A DNA stretch of 43,126 nt from Eubacteriales bacterium (GCA_030524285.1 JAUNGQ010000013.1:1-43126); one strand, 5' to 3'. Counted from the first letter of the stretch, positions 23,444 through 32,554 are shown. Notes: a model not told the origin generated them from the letters alone. Program-made: numbers and translations.

Positions 23444-25162
23444 GTGAAAAAAAGTATTCTGACCCGTATTACGAGTCTGGTATTGGCATTGGTACTGTGC
23501 TGTGCTGTTCTGCCGGTAACGCAGGCAATGGCAGTAGATAATGTGGATATTGACACAAAATATGCTGCTGTTGAAAAGGAAGTCGGTGCGGCTACCATTG
23601 ACAGCCTGCTCAATGCCCAGACCCTGCATCCGCAGAAGACCGGCTATGCAGCACTGGATAAGATGTTGGAGGATATCATTGGACCGGTGAAGGACAAGAG
23701 TGTAGCAGAACAGATCAAGCACTGCTATGACTGGACCATCCGGAATATTGATTATTCTTGGGCTGGCTATACCGGAACTGGTTCCGGCTATAATGGTTTT
23801 AACCTCAAGAAAAATGCATATCCGTACAATGACTACGAAGCTGGCCTGCAAAAGGCATTCCCGGAAGAGGTTATTGCACGCACGTATTACACCATGAAGA
23901 ACCATAAGGGTGTATGCTATGATTATGCCGCAGTTATGGCAGTTATGACCCGCTATGTTGGTCTGGATGCATATGTACATACCGGTCAGTACACCTTTGA
24001 GACAGCACTGGGCTTCAGCGGCAACTCCCGCGGACATCATGGCTGGACGGAGATTGTCCTGAGCGGTAAGAACTATATCTTTGACCCGCAGCGTGAATAC
24101 CGTTTCACAAACAATGGTAAGACCGCAATTGACCATTCCCGTGCACGCTTCTTTGGCGTTGCTTCCGGCGATAAGTATTACAGCCATTATACACAGGAAA
24201 CAAAAGCAAATACTGCACGCGATGCAGGCTTCCTGTCTGTCACTGCACATAGAGAGAAGCTGGTTGCAGTGAATGCAGTTGCATCCCGTTCCGGTTCTGT
24301 TTCCGGTGCAGGCCAGTATGATATCGGCACCAATGTAACCCTGACGGCAACACCGGCTGAAAACAAGAGCTTTGAAGGCTGGTATGATTACGATGGTAAC
24401 CTGCTCAGCAGCAGCACAACCTATACGTTTGAAGTTGCCAAGGCTACTACCGTATATGCGATGTTCTCCGGTGACCTGTTCTATGATCTGAAAAACGGTT
24501 CGTGGTATACAGACTATGCAACCCGTGCCGGTCAGGAAGGTATCATTCATGGTATGGCACCGCATCTGTTCAGTGGCAGCACGACAATGAGCCGTGCAAT
24601 GGTTGTCGAGATTCTGGCAAACATGGAAAAAGTAGATCTGAGCCAGTACACAGCTGCTACCAAGTTTACTGACGTTGCAACTGGCAAATGGTACTCCGCT
24701 GCAATCGCATGGGCTTATGAGAATCAGATTGTTGCAGGTATGTCGAACACTACCTTTGCACCGAACGCAGAGGTAACCCGTCAGCAATTCATTACCATGA
24801 TCAACAATTATCTGGAGTGGAAGAATGTTAAGCTGAGTGCAGCAGAGCTTACCTATACGGATGCTGCTTCGATCAGCAATTGGGCGCTGGAGGCTGTCAA
24901 GAATATCCAGGGCGCAGGCCTGCTTTCCGGCTATAAAGATGGTACAATCAGACCGAAGAACACCCTGACCCGTGCAGAAGGTGCTACCATTCTGGTACAG
25001 GTAGTGGACTTCCTGAAGACGGCGGAATTGAACCCGACAGAACCGGAACCATCAGTTGAACCAGAAACACCAGCTGAGACGCAGCCGACAGAAACTCCAT
25101 CTGAGGGAACACCATCCACGGAAACTCCGGCTCCGGAAGCTCCGGCAGAAGATGCTGCATAA
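23444..25162 (+). CDS. Surface transglutaminase-like protein with SLH domains
   Basis: 572 residues, starting at a GTG nine bases after AAGGAG. Residues 1-30 are a signal peptide ending QAMA. A transglutaminase-like domain (about 85-220) has the triad Cys158, His199 and Asp214. A bacterial repeat of the InlB B type follows (about 276-342), then three SLH-type repeats (about 346-400, 405-460, 468-525) for binding the cell-wall polymer, and a Pro/Thr/Glu-rich tail (530-572). The protein should be secreted and held non-covalently on the wall. It may cleave or crosslink protein or peptide; the true reaction is unknown. SLH repeats at the end rather than the start are common. Confidence 0.88.
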   Translation: MKKSILTRITSLVLALVLCCAVLPVTQAMAVDNVDIDTKYAAVEKEVGAATIDSLLNAQTLHPQKTGYAALDKMLEDIIGPVKDKSVAEQIKHCYDWTIRNIDYSWAGYTGTGSGYNGFNLKKNAYPYNDYEAGLQKAFPEEVIARTYYTMKNHKGVCYDYAAVMAVMTRYVGLDAYVHTGQYTFETALGFSGNSRGHHGWTEIVLSGKNYIFDPQREYRFTNNGKTAIDHSRARFFGVASGDKYYSHYTQETKANTARDAGFLSVTAHREKLVAVNAVASRSGSVSGAGQYDIGTNVTLTATPAENKSFEGWYDYDGNLLSSSTTYTFEVAKATTVYAMFSGDLFYDLKNGSWYTDYATRAGQEGIIHGMAPHLFSGSTTMSRAMVVEILANMEKVDLSQYTAATKFTDVATGKWYSAAIAWAYENQIVAGMSNTTFAPNAEVTRQQFITMINNYLEWKNVKLSAAELTYTDAASISNWALEAVKNIQGAGLLSGYKDGTIRPKNTLTRAEGATILVQVVDFLKTAELNPTEPEPSVEPETPAETQPTETPSEGTPSTETPAPEAPAEDAA

Positions 25163-25200
25163 GGCAGACAAAAGCAATAACCATGTATTGAATGAAACGC

Positions 25201-25234
25201 AGGCAGATGCGATATCTGCCTGTGTTCTTTCTTT
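25201..25234 (+). terminator. Possible terminator after the SLH gene
   Basis: AGGCAGAT/ATCTGCCT stem with a 5-nt loop followed by a T-rich but interrupted tract. Confidence 0.5.
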
Positions 25235-25241
25235 CTGTTAT

Positions 25242-25273
25242 GAAAAAGCCCGATTGTCGTCAACAATCGGGCT
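25242..25273 (-). terminator. Terminator after yebC
   Basis: AGCCCGATTGT with its complement, 5-nt loop, and five T on the minus strand. Confidence 0.88.
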
Positions 25274-25309
25274 GTATGTTTGCTTGTTGGATATGGTATC
25301 TGAGAAAAA

Positions 25310-26047
25310 TTATCCTTCGTAATCGTCCTCATTTTCCCAGTTGTGCCATACATGCTGCACGTCATCGTTGTCTTCAAGGTTGTCCAGCAGCTTGCGCAGA
25401 CGAGCCATATCTTCCTCGTTTTCCAGAGTGATGGTGTTGGACGGAACCATCTGGATTTCTGCCTGAGCAAATGTAAAGCCTGCTTCTTCGAGGGCATCGC
25501 GGACAGAGGAAAAATCTTCCGGGGAGGTGTAAATCTGGAAGCAGTCCTCATCAGCCTGAAAATCATCTGCACCGGCATCGAGTACAACCATCATGGTTTC
25601 GTCCTCATCCAGATCACCGCGTTCAATGACAATGACACCCTTCTGTTCAAACTGCCAGGATACGCAGCCGGCATTGCCCAGTCCTGCGCCGTACTTATCG
25701 AAATAATGGCGCACATCAGCAACGGTGCGGTTGCGGTTGTCAGTCAGGGTTTCGCAGATAACTGCAATACCGGACGGGCCATATCCCTCGTACGTATTCG
25801 CTTCGTAGCTGACATTGCTCTGATTGCCCTTGTCAAGCATACGCTTGATGTTGTCATTCGGGACGTTATTTGCCTTTGCTTCTGCAATACAGTCACGCAG
25901 CTTGGCGTTGGTATCCGGATTATTCGAGCCGCCTTCCTTGATTGCTACAGCCATTTTACGGCCAATTTTTGTAAAGATAGCAGCTTTTTTTGCGTCATTT
26001 GCGCCCTTTCGCTTGGCGATATTATTCCATTTAGAATGTCCAGACAT
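25310..26047 (-). CDS. yebC: YebC/PmpR family regulatory protein
   Basis: 245 residues, the family length. It starts MSGHSKWNNIAKRKG followed by DAKKAAIFTKIGRKM, the unmistakable YebC/TACO1 N-terminus, and keeps the acidic middle and C-terminal domains. Members have been described as DNA-binding regulators and, more recently, as ribosome-associated factors helping translation of difficult peptide stretches such as polyproline. The RBS is GGAGGTACTACCAA before the ATG. Monocistronic, with a strong terminator. The ribosome-related role is established family knowledge and not visible here. Confidence 0.95.
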   Translation of the reverse strand: MSGHSKWNNIAKRKGANDAKKAAIFTKIGRKMAVAIKEGGSNNPDTNAKLRDCIAEAKANNVPNDNIKRMLDKGNQSNVSYEANTYEGYGPSGIAVICETLTDNRNRTVADVRHYFDKYGAGLGNAGCVSWQFEQKGVIVIERGDLDEDETMMVVLDAGADDFQADEDCFQIYTSPEDFSSVRDALEEAGFTFAQAEIQMVPSNTITLENEEDMARLRKLLDNLEDNDDVQHVWHNWENEDDYEG

Positions 26048-26252
26048 TTGGTAGTACCTCCATATAATAGCAAAATCATCTTGATTTTATAAAATATACA
26101 TTGTATTCAACATCTAATTATATCAAATGAAGATGCACTTGACAACCTCTGATTTTCAGATGCATAACAGAAAGCGCCTGATTGCACGGAAAAACGCCGT
26201 ATATTTCCAATTGATTTGTTCATACTAAGAGCGAAAGGAAACGAGGTGATTG

Positions 26253-26588
26253 ATGATGTCTCAGAATCAGAACAAGAAGAATTCTCAGAATCGCAACAAC
26301 CAGAATTGTCAGAATCAAAACCAGCAGGATGCGCAGAACAGCTGGAACTTTGATAATTCCCAGAACAGCAATTATTCCCGCAGCAGCAAGTATTCTCAAA
26401 CCAACCAGAATAACCAGAGCTGTCAGAATCAGCAGGATGCACAGAACAGCTGGAATTTTGATAACTCCCAGAGCAACCAGTATTATCCGGATGGTCAGAA
26501 TCAGAATAATCAGAGCACTCAGAACTGCCATAAGCAGAACAAGAATCAGAAGAACAGCCGTAACAAGAACAATTCTTCTGCATTCTAA
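26253..26588 (+). CDS. Asn/Gln-rich low-complexity small protein
   Basis: 111 residues (or 110 from the next ATG), starting six bases after GAGG. More than half the residues are Asn, Gln or Ser; the rest are mostly Lys, Tyr, Asp and a few Cys and Trp. It contains two near-identical units with the core QDAQNSWNFDNSQ, encoded by 45-base copies at 26322-26366 and 26430-26474 that differ at four bases. There is no signal peptide, membrane segment or known domain. Good ribosome site and terminator support it as a real gene. Such proteins occur in Clostridia without known function; a spore, surface or phase-separating role would be speculation. Confidence 0.75.
   Translation: MMSQNQNKKNSQNRNNQNCQNQNQQDAQNSWNFDNSQNSNYSRSSKYSQTNQNNQSCQNQQDAQNSWNFDNSQSNQYYPDGQNQNNQSTQNCHKQNKNQKNSRNKNNSSAF
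26322..26474 (+). repeat. Tandem-type duplication inside the Asn/Gln-rich gene
   Basis: Two 45-base copies, 26322-26366 and 26430-26474, spaced 108 bases start to start and in frame. The four differences are mostly silent. Confidence 0.8.
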
Positions 26589-26600
26589 ACAGGTCAGGAA

Positions 26601-26646
26601 AAATGAGGAAGGCCACCCATACGGATGGCTTTCCTCATCCTTTTTC
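26601..26646. terminator. Terminator after the Asn/Gln-rich gene
   Basis: ATGAGGAA-GGCCA stem with TGGC-TTCCTCAT and a run of five T. It overlaps the stop of the convergent Mini-III gene. Confidence 0.8.
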
Positions 26647-27069
26647 ATGTTGCTCAGCCCATTCCTGCGCAGCGGGCAGAAGGACGGTAAACAATGCATT
26701 TAACCGGTCATATTCGCCTTTCATATATAACCAGCCAAACAAAGATTCCACGGCGGTTGCCAGTGCATATTCACCCGGTGTAGACGATTTTGGGATAGAT
26801 TTCGGCTTGGCATTTCGGCCATGGCGGAAAACGGTTTGTTCTTCCTCGGTCAGCAGTGGAAGGATCGCCTGCGCGCCGGCAGCCTGTGCACCGGCACATA
26901 CCAGATGGATGGTTTTTCGATGCAGATTGCGGCTGGTGACCAAGCCGGAACGGATTAAATGCCCGCGGGTCATCAACTCATACACACTGTCACCCATATG
27001 TGCAAGCGCAAGCGAGCTGCATTGCTTTAATGCGTGCGTATCCATAATTGGATGGAAAAAGTCAGTCAT
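26635..27069 (-). CDS. mrnC: Mini-ribonuclease III
   Basis: 144 residues, the size of MrnC, which is an RNase III catalytic domain without the double-stranded RNA-binding domain; it matures 23S rRNA in Bacillus. The signature LAHMGDSVYELMTR lies at about residues 22-35 with the catalytic Asp, and FRHGRNAKP and STPGEYALATAVESLFGWLY-like sequence (second acidic cluster) follow. It is not next to cysS here, where it often sits in Bacillus. The annotated start at 27069 has only a weak AAAGG at a long distance. Confidence 0.93.
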   Translation of the reverse strand: MTDFFHPIMDTHALKQCSSLALAHMGDSVYELMTRGHLIRSGLVTSRNLHRKTIHLVCAGAQAAGAQAILPLLTEEEQTVFRHGRNAKPKSIPKSSTPGEYALATAVESLFGWLYMKGEYDRLNALFTVLLPAAQEWAEQHEKG

Positions 27070-27156
27070 AATTAAAAAGAACCTTTCATTCCGGCAAATA
27101 TGCTATAGCATTCGATGAATCTGCCGGAAAAATTTTTCAATATTCACAAAAAGATA

Positions 27157-27185
27157 TTCCCTTTTCCTGAAAAACAGGGTATAAT
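27157..27185 (+). promoter_or_regulatory. Upstream promoter candidate for thioredoxin
   Basis: TTCCCT and TATAAT with a 17-base spacer, 165 bases before the gene. Confidence 0.4.
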
Positions 27186-27256
27186 AGAAAAACAATAGGT
27201 TTACCCCTTGCAAACAATTTTCTGTAACACAGCAAGGAAAATTCCACGATATATTT

Positions 27257-27297
27257 TTGCAGATGAATACATTTGCATCTATTATAACGCATCTGCA
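27257..27297 (+). promoter_or_regulatory. Proximal thioredoxin promoter with dyad
   Basis: TTGCAG (27257-27262) and TATTAT (27280-27285) are 17 bases apart. TGCAGATG (27258-27265) and CATCTGCA (27290-27297) form an 8-bp perfect inverted repeat whose arms cover the -35 and the start site. Confidence 0.5.
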
Positions 27298-27350
27298 CCG
27301 GATTGCAAGCACTATGGTGCAGGATGCCTGTAGGAAGGACGAAACGTACA

Positions 27351-27677
27351 ATGGCAATTCTACATATTACAGAGGAAACCTTTGAAGAGGAAGTATTGCA
27401 GGCAAATGTCCCGGTATTGATTGATTATTGGGCAGACTGGTGCGGCCCATGCCGGATGCTGGCACCAGTGATTGAAGAGCTGGAACAGGAGTTCCGTGGG
27501 AAAATCCATGTCTGCAAAATCGATATCGATCAACAGCCAACACTTGCGCTGGTGCATAAGGTTATGTCTATTCCAACGGTCAGCATTTATGTGCATGGTC
27601 AGGAAGTAAAGCGCCTGATTGGCCTGCGGGATAAGTATGAGCTGGAGGAAGCGGTTCAGGAAGCGCTCAAGGCCTGA
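27351..27677 (+). CDS. trxA: Thioredoxin
   Basis: 108 residues with the active site WCGPC (Cys31 and Cys34), the buried Asp in VLIDYWADW and the cis-Pro in SIPTVSIY. It reduces protein disulfides in the cytoplasm with electrons from thioredoxin reductase, which is not encoded nearby. Start at 27351 follows AGGAAGGAC; an upstream in-frame codon at 27303 adds non-conserved residues. Two promoter candidates precede it and a hairpin terminator (27760-27808) lies downstream, so it is probably monocistronic. Confidence 0.94.
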   Translation: MAILHITEETFEEEVLQANVPVLIDYWADWCGPCRMLAPVIEELEQEFRGKIHVCKIDIDQQPTLALVHKVMSIPTVSIYVHGQEVKRLIGLRDKYELEEAVQEALKA

Positions 27678-27759
27678 CTGGCATGTGCTGTCATGGTATC
27701 ATAAAAGTACAAAAGCAGTAACAGTATAACGACTGTCCTGCTGCGATATTGGTGATAAT

Positions 27760-27808
27760 GGAAGCAACCGCAGCTCTGTAGCAGAAGAGGCGGTTGCTTT
27801 CCGTTTTT
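27760..27808 (+). terminator. Terminator after trxA
   Basis: GGAAGCAACCGC pairs with GCGGTTGCTTTCC across a long loop and is followed by five T. Confidence 0.75.
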
Positions 27809-27881
27809 ACCTGAGCTTTGCTATGGCAGGCGAAATCTTGTCTATTCTGTAAAAATTTACAGCTTGTATACAGAGTATTTC

Positions 27882-27910
27882 TTGTCAATTTATCTTTTGT
27901 ATGCTTTAAT
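27882..27910 (+). promoter_or_regulatory. Promoter of the Gly-rich protein/PspA operon
   Basis: TTGTCA and an extended TGC-TTTAAT with a 17-base spacer, about 55 bases before the start. Confidence 0.6.
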
Positions 27911-27967
27911 AAAGATAGATAGAGAAGAATAAAAATAAAATGGACAATAGGGAGAGGAAGGATTGAT

Positions 27968-29044
27968 TTGGGCAGATCAGGAGGCGGCGGAGGCGGCAGC
28001 TTCGGCGGAGGCGGAGGTTTTAGCGGCGGCGGACATGGCGGCGGCTTTAGCGGTGGCGGACGCAGTGGCGGCGGCTTCGGCGGAAGTGGTTTCGGAAGCG
28101 GCGGACGTAGCGGAGGTGGCTTTGGCGGGCCACCGCCACCAAGACATCATCATGGCGGCAACGATTTTGGGCGTATGGTCTATGGCGGCATGATGTATGA
28201 CATGGGCAGACGCAGCGAGCGGGACCGCAGATCAGGCGGCGGAGGCGGAAGACCACCCAAAAAGAACGATCAGGGCGGAGGATGCCTCGCTGGTGTGCTG
28301 CTTGCAGTTGGTGTCATGGTTGTGGTAATCGCGATCTTTCTTATGGTAGCAGTACAAAGCGACGACGTCACCAAATCAACGGTACAGCGTGAGCCGCTGC
28401 CGGCAGGGGCTGTTGTTGAGACAGAATATTATACCGATGAACCGGGATGGATCACCAATTCCAGTGAATTGACACGTGGCATGAAGGAATTTTACCGTGA
28501 TACCGGCGTACAGCCATATCTATATATTATAACGGATTTGGATGGCGACACCTCGCCCAGCCCCAGTGAGCTGGGCGAATATGCCGAGCAATTGTACAGC
28601 CAGCTGTTCACGGATCAGGCACATTTCCTGTTGGTTTTCTGTGACGATGGACAGGGAAGCTATAACTGCGGTTATTGGATTGGCGCACAGGCATCGGCGA
28701 TCATGGACGATGAAGCAGTGGCGATTCTGGCAGATTATCTCAACACCTATTATTATGGTGATATGGATGATGAAGAATTTTTCTCCACTACCTTCAGCAA
28801 AACTGCAGACCGGATTATGACAGTGACCAAATCACCGTGGCCAACCGTTATCAAGATCATTGTTATCGTAGCAGGTATTGTAATTGTGCTGCTGCTGGGA
28901 TATACATGGTGGAGAAAGGCTAAGGAACAGAAGAACAAAGAGGCAGAACAGATGGAGGATATCCTCAATACACCGTTGGAGAAATTCGGTGAAGAGGATG
29001 AGGCTGAAAATCTGGCGAAAAAATATCAATCCAAAGATAAATGA
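27968..29044 (+). CDS. Gly-rich two-helix membrane protein
   Basis: 358 residues, starting at a TTG just after GAGAGGAAGG. Residues 1-55 are almost only Gly, Ser, Phe and Arg in GGGF-type repeats; a Pro/His cluster (PPPPRHHH) and an Arg/Gly-rich segment follow. Membrane helices are at about 106-129 and 294-315. The domain between them (140-285) is acidic, mixed alpha/beta and resembles TPM-like domains of membrane repair or PSII-assembly proteins, but I see no decisive motif. The C-terminal tail is charged and helical. It lies 17 bases before the PspA-family gene and presumably works with it at the membrane. Similar Gly-rich proteins exist in Clostridia, function unknown. Confidence 0.7.
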   Translation: MGRSGGGGGGSFGGGGGFSGGGHGGGFSGGGRSGGGFGGSGFGSGGRSGGGFGGPPPPRHHHGGNDFGRMVYGGMMYDMGRRSERDRRSGGGGGRPPKKNDQGGGCLAGVLLAVGVMVVVIAIFLMVAVQSDDVTKSTVQREPLPAGAVVETEYYTDEPGWITNSSELTRGMKEFYRDTGVQPYLYIITDLDGDTSPSPSELGEYAEQLYSQLFTDQAHFLLVFCDDGQGSYNCGYWIGAQASAIMDDEAVAILADYLNTYYYGDMDDEEFFSTTFSKTADRIMTVTKSPWPTVIKIIVIVAGIVIVLLLGYTWWRKAKEQKNKEAEQMEDILNTPLEKFGEEDEAENLAKKYQSKDK

Positions 29045-29061
29045 GAAATGGGAGGAACGAC

Positions 29062-29742
29062 ATGGGTATTCTTTCAAGATTCAGTGACATCATTCAGGCA
29101 AACGTCAATGCAGTCCTCGATAAGATGGAGGACCCGTCCAAGATGATTGACCAGTATCTGCGGGAGCTGAATGAAAATCTTGCACAGGTAAAGAAGGAAA
29201 CTGCCGGTGTTATGGCAGAAGAAGCACGTACCAAGCGTATGCTGGATGAAAATCAGGCGGAAATTGCCAGGTATGAAGGTCTTGCAAAGCAGGCGCTGAT
29301 GGCTGGCAATGAAGGCGATGCAAAGGTATTCCTTGCAAAGAAGCAGAAGCTGGAAAGTTCCGGTGCAGGCTTGCAGACTGCATATGCTGCAGCACACGAA
29401 AACGCAGTCAAGATGCGTCAGATGCATGATAAGCTGGTCAGTGATATTGAGACACTGAAGTCCCGCCGTGCGATGATCAAAGCAAAGGTTTCTGTAGCTA
29501 AGACACAGGAGCGTTTGAATAAAATCAGCTCTGCTTCCGATAAGGCAAACAGTGCAATAGGCGCATTTGACCGCATGGAGGATAAGGCAAACCGGATGCT
29601 GGACGAAGCAAATGCAATGGCTGAGCTGAATACCGAGCCGGTAGATGAAGCGAAGGCGCTGGAAGAAAAGTATCGTTCCGGCGCATCCGATGCATCGGTT
29701 GATGCAGAGCTTGAGGCGTTAAAAAAGTCCATGGGATTGTGA
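29062..29742 (+). CDS. PspA/IM30 family membrane-stress protein
   Basis: 226 residues, almost entirely alpha-helical. The N-terminal amphipathic helix GILSRFSDIIQANVNAVLDKMEDP matches the PspA/Vipp1 start, and long coiled-coil stretches span about residues 25-190. PspA proteins coat stressed membranes, forming ESCRT-III-like rods and helping keep the proton barrier. The start at 29062 follows GGGAGG. It shares a promoter and transcript with the Gly-rich membrane protein, which could be its membrane partner in place of the PspB/C or LiaI/F proteins known elsewhere. A strong terminator ends the unit. Confidence 0.92.
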   Translation: MGILSRFSDIIQANVNAVLDKMEDPSKMIDQYLRELNENLAQVKKETAGVMAEEARTKRMLDENQAEIARYEGLAKQALMAGNEGDAKVFLAKKQKLESSGAGLQTAYAAAHENAVKMRQMHDKLVSDIETLKSRRAMIKAKVSVAKTQERLNKISSASDKANSAIGAFDRMEDKANRMLDEANAMAELNTEPVDEAKALEEKYRSGASDASVDAELEALKKSMGL

Positions 29743-29766
29743 TACGGCTCTGATAGAAAAAACAGG

Positions 29767-29798
29767 CAGCGGAGGCAAAAAGCCCCCGCTGTTTTTTT
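29767..29798 (+). terminator. Terminator after the PspA gene
   Basis: CAGCGG-GGC stem with an AAAAA loop, followed by seven T. Confidence 0.9.
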
Positions 29799-29879
29799 GT
29801 CGTTTCAAATTTTTATCAATTACACCACGATCTGCATAGTATGGCGCAGGATGCCAGCATAGCATGCTATTTGATGGAG

Positions 29880-29917
29880 AAAATAAAAAAACGGGCTTTC
29901 CCAAAAGAGAAAGCCCG
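29880..29917 (-). terminator. Terminator after gapA
   Basis: CGGGCTTTC/GAAAGCCCG stem, 8-nt loop; seven T followed by ATTTT on the minus strand. Confidence 0.9.
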
Positions 29918-29942
29918 AAATAAAGTTCCAAATAAGGAAGGA

Positions 29943-30995
<1,053 letters not shown>

Positions 30996-31024
30996 TTATA
31001 ATTCTGTTTTACTGGAACGATTAC

Positions 31025-31053
31025 ATTATACATGGAAAGTGACATTTCTGCAA
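31025..31053 (-). promoter_or_regulatory. Promoter of gapA
   Basis: On the minus strand TTGCAG and TATAAT with a 17-base spacer, about 55 bases before gapA. Confidence 0.8.
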
Positions 31054-31125
31054 TGACATATTTGTATAAAATGCAGCTAAAATCAAAAAAAATTTCATAT
31101 CTCCTGTTCAGAATAATGCCATTTC

Positions 31126-31134
31126 TGGTATAAT
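31126..31134 (+). promoter_or_regulatory. Extended -10 promoter of the orphan kinase gene
   Basis: TGGTATAAT about 57 bases before the start codon. The -35 is weak. Confidence 0.55.
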
Positions 31135-31190
31135 GTAGGTAACTTTTTGTCGAATCCTGCCGATTCACACGAGCGAAAGGGGTGAAGGAA

Positions 31191-32318
31191 ATGAAATTGG
31201 AAGAAAGGAATTCCGACAACTTTGAAAGAGCATGGGGCCAACGGAATGGAACGAAGGCGTTTTTTGACGGGCTTTCGCGGGAGCTGCTGTACGCAGCCTG
31301 TAAAGGGCTCGAGGCCCCGCTGCACCCCATGGCATATGTGTCAGATCAGTTAATGGTTTTGCGCCAGACGGACACCTGCTGTAATCTGCTGGCAGATGCC
31401 GGGTTTTATTCCATAGAAGGGATACTGCCGGATGCCGTATGCGAGACCATCCGCCAGTGTATCGGGACGGATACGGAACAAATGATCCCGGTTGTATTAC
31501 TGGAAAAACAGTGGGAGATGCGGATTATTCCGGCGGAACAAGGCGCCCTGCTGGTATTTGCGGCGGCTGCTCAGCAGCAGATCGGCGTTACGCTTGCAGC
31601 ATCACACCTGCGGGACAGTGCACAGAGTTTGCTGTTGCAGGCAGATTTGCTGTCGATGCAGAACATGCCGGATGCTGCTGCCCAGCTGCGGCTGCAGGCG
31701 ATGCGGATTCTACGGCAGGTGAATCACATGCAGCTGCTTGCCGGTGCGCCGGAGATGCTGCACTGGGAGCAGTGCAGTGCACGCAAGCTTTTAAACAATG
31801 TGGCGGAGCAGCTCGCAGCGCATGACATTCATGTAATCCTATCTGCGCCGCAGCCCGACATCACGTTCCTGGCAGATAAAAACCTGCTGGCAGCAGCGCT
31901 GCTGACGCTGGTTTCCAATAGTCTGCGGCATGGCGGGCCGGAGGTGCATGTGGTGCTGTCTGCAGAAAAGTACGGCAGCAGTGTTTCTTTCGGCGTAGCA
32001 GATGACGGCGTGGGTATCAGCGCACAGGCGCTGGAGCGCATGAATGATACGTGGCGCAGGCCGGATGCCCTGCCCGGCAGATGGGGGCTTGGTATCCCGT
32101 ATGCAAGGAAAATTGCGGCAATGCACAGCGGACTTCTGCTGTTCCTACAGGGAAAAGAGGGTGGAACGTCGGCGCATCTGCGGATACCGCTGGAGGCCGC
32201 GTCAGCTGATGTGCTGGAAAGCGGTTCTGATTATCAGACGATGCTGGCATCCGGCGTGTGTGCAGCGGATATTGAGCTGTCTGATGTGCTGGAGGCTGCG
32301 GCATACCGCAGGGGATAA
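31191..32318 (+). CDS. Orphan soluble histidine-kinase-like protein
   Basis: 375 residues without membrane segments. The C-terminal part (about 225-345) is an HATPase domain: N-box VSNSLRHGG with Asn243, DDGVGIS at 271-277 and the glycine-rich WGLGIPYARKIA at 298-309. Ahead of it a helical region (about 135-185) could be the dimerisation domain, with His139 in SHLRDSAQSLL as the only phosphoacceptor candidate; it does not match the usual HELRTP box. The N-terminal 130 residues look like a degenerate PAS-type sensor. No response regulator is adjacent. It lies between gapA and the rnf operon in the same direction as rnf. Start at 31191 follows AAGGGGTG. Confidence 0.8.
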   Translation: MKLEERNSDNFERAWGQRNGTKAFFDGLSRELLYAACKGLEAPLHPMAYVSDQLMVLRQTDTCCNLLADAGFYSIEGILPDAVCETIRQCIGTDTEQMIPVVLLEKQWEMRIIPAEQGALLVFAAAAQQQIGVTLAASHLRDSAQSLLLQADLLSMQNMPDAAAQLRLQAMRILRQVNHMQLLAGAPEMLHWEQCSARKLLNNVAEQLAAHDIHVILSAPQPDITFLADKNLLAAALLTLVSNSLRHGGPEVHVVLSAEKYGSSVSFGVADDGVGISAQALERMNDTWRRPDALPGRWGLGIPYARKIAAMHSGLLLFLQGKEGGTSAHLRIPLEAASADVLESGSDYQTMLASGVCAADIELSDVLEAAAYRRG

Positions 32319-32524
32319 TCTCCTCTGCGGATATTTTGCCATACAGCGGTGGGATAAGCGCATACTTACAGTTTAGCCCAAAACTGCCTCATTATTCCCC
32401 GAATTTTCAGGGAAAAAGGGGTTGGAAACAGGAAAAAAACTGCGAAAGCACCAGAATAGGACAGTCCTGACAAGAAATGTGGGAAAATTTTTGTTGATTT
32501 CTGTTATTTTTTTTGCAAAATTCC

Positions 32525-32554
32525 TTGCGTTTCTGGTTGGATTGCCGGTATAAT
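32525..32554 (+). promoter_or_regulatory. Promoter of the rnf operon
   Basis: TTGCGT and TATAAT with an 18-base spacer. The transcript would begin near 32561, giving a leader of about 140 bases before rnfC. Confidence 0.6.

Noticed and set aside
23279-24787. 502-residue minus-strand frame over the SLH protein gene
   Set aside because: The plus strand encodes a signal peptide, transglutaminase and SLH motifs. The minus frame has no such support.
26220-26699. Hydrophobic 159-residue minus-strand frame over the Asn/Gln-rich gene
   Set aside because: Asn/Gln codons read in reverse give Leu/Ile/Val-rich sequence, which mimics a membrane protein. The plus strand has the ribosome site.
27968-28130. 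GGC-rich stretch considered as a DNA repeat or CRISPR-like array
   Set aside because: The units are irregular and follow codon periodicity; there are no spacers. It is coding low complexity.
27963-28193. Ala-rich frame over the Gly-rich segment
   Set aside because: A shifted reading of GGC-rich codons; the Gly-rich frame continues into a well-formed membrane protein.
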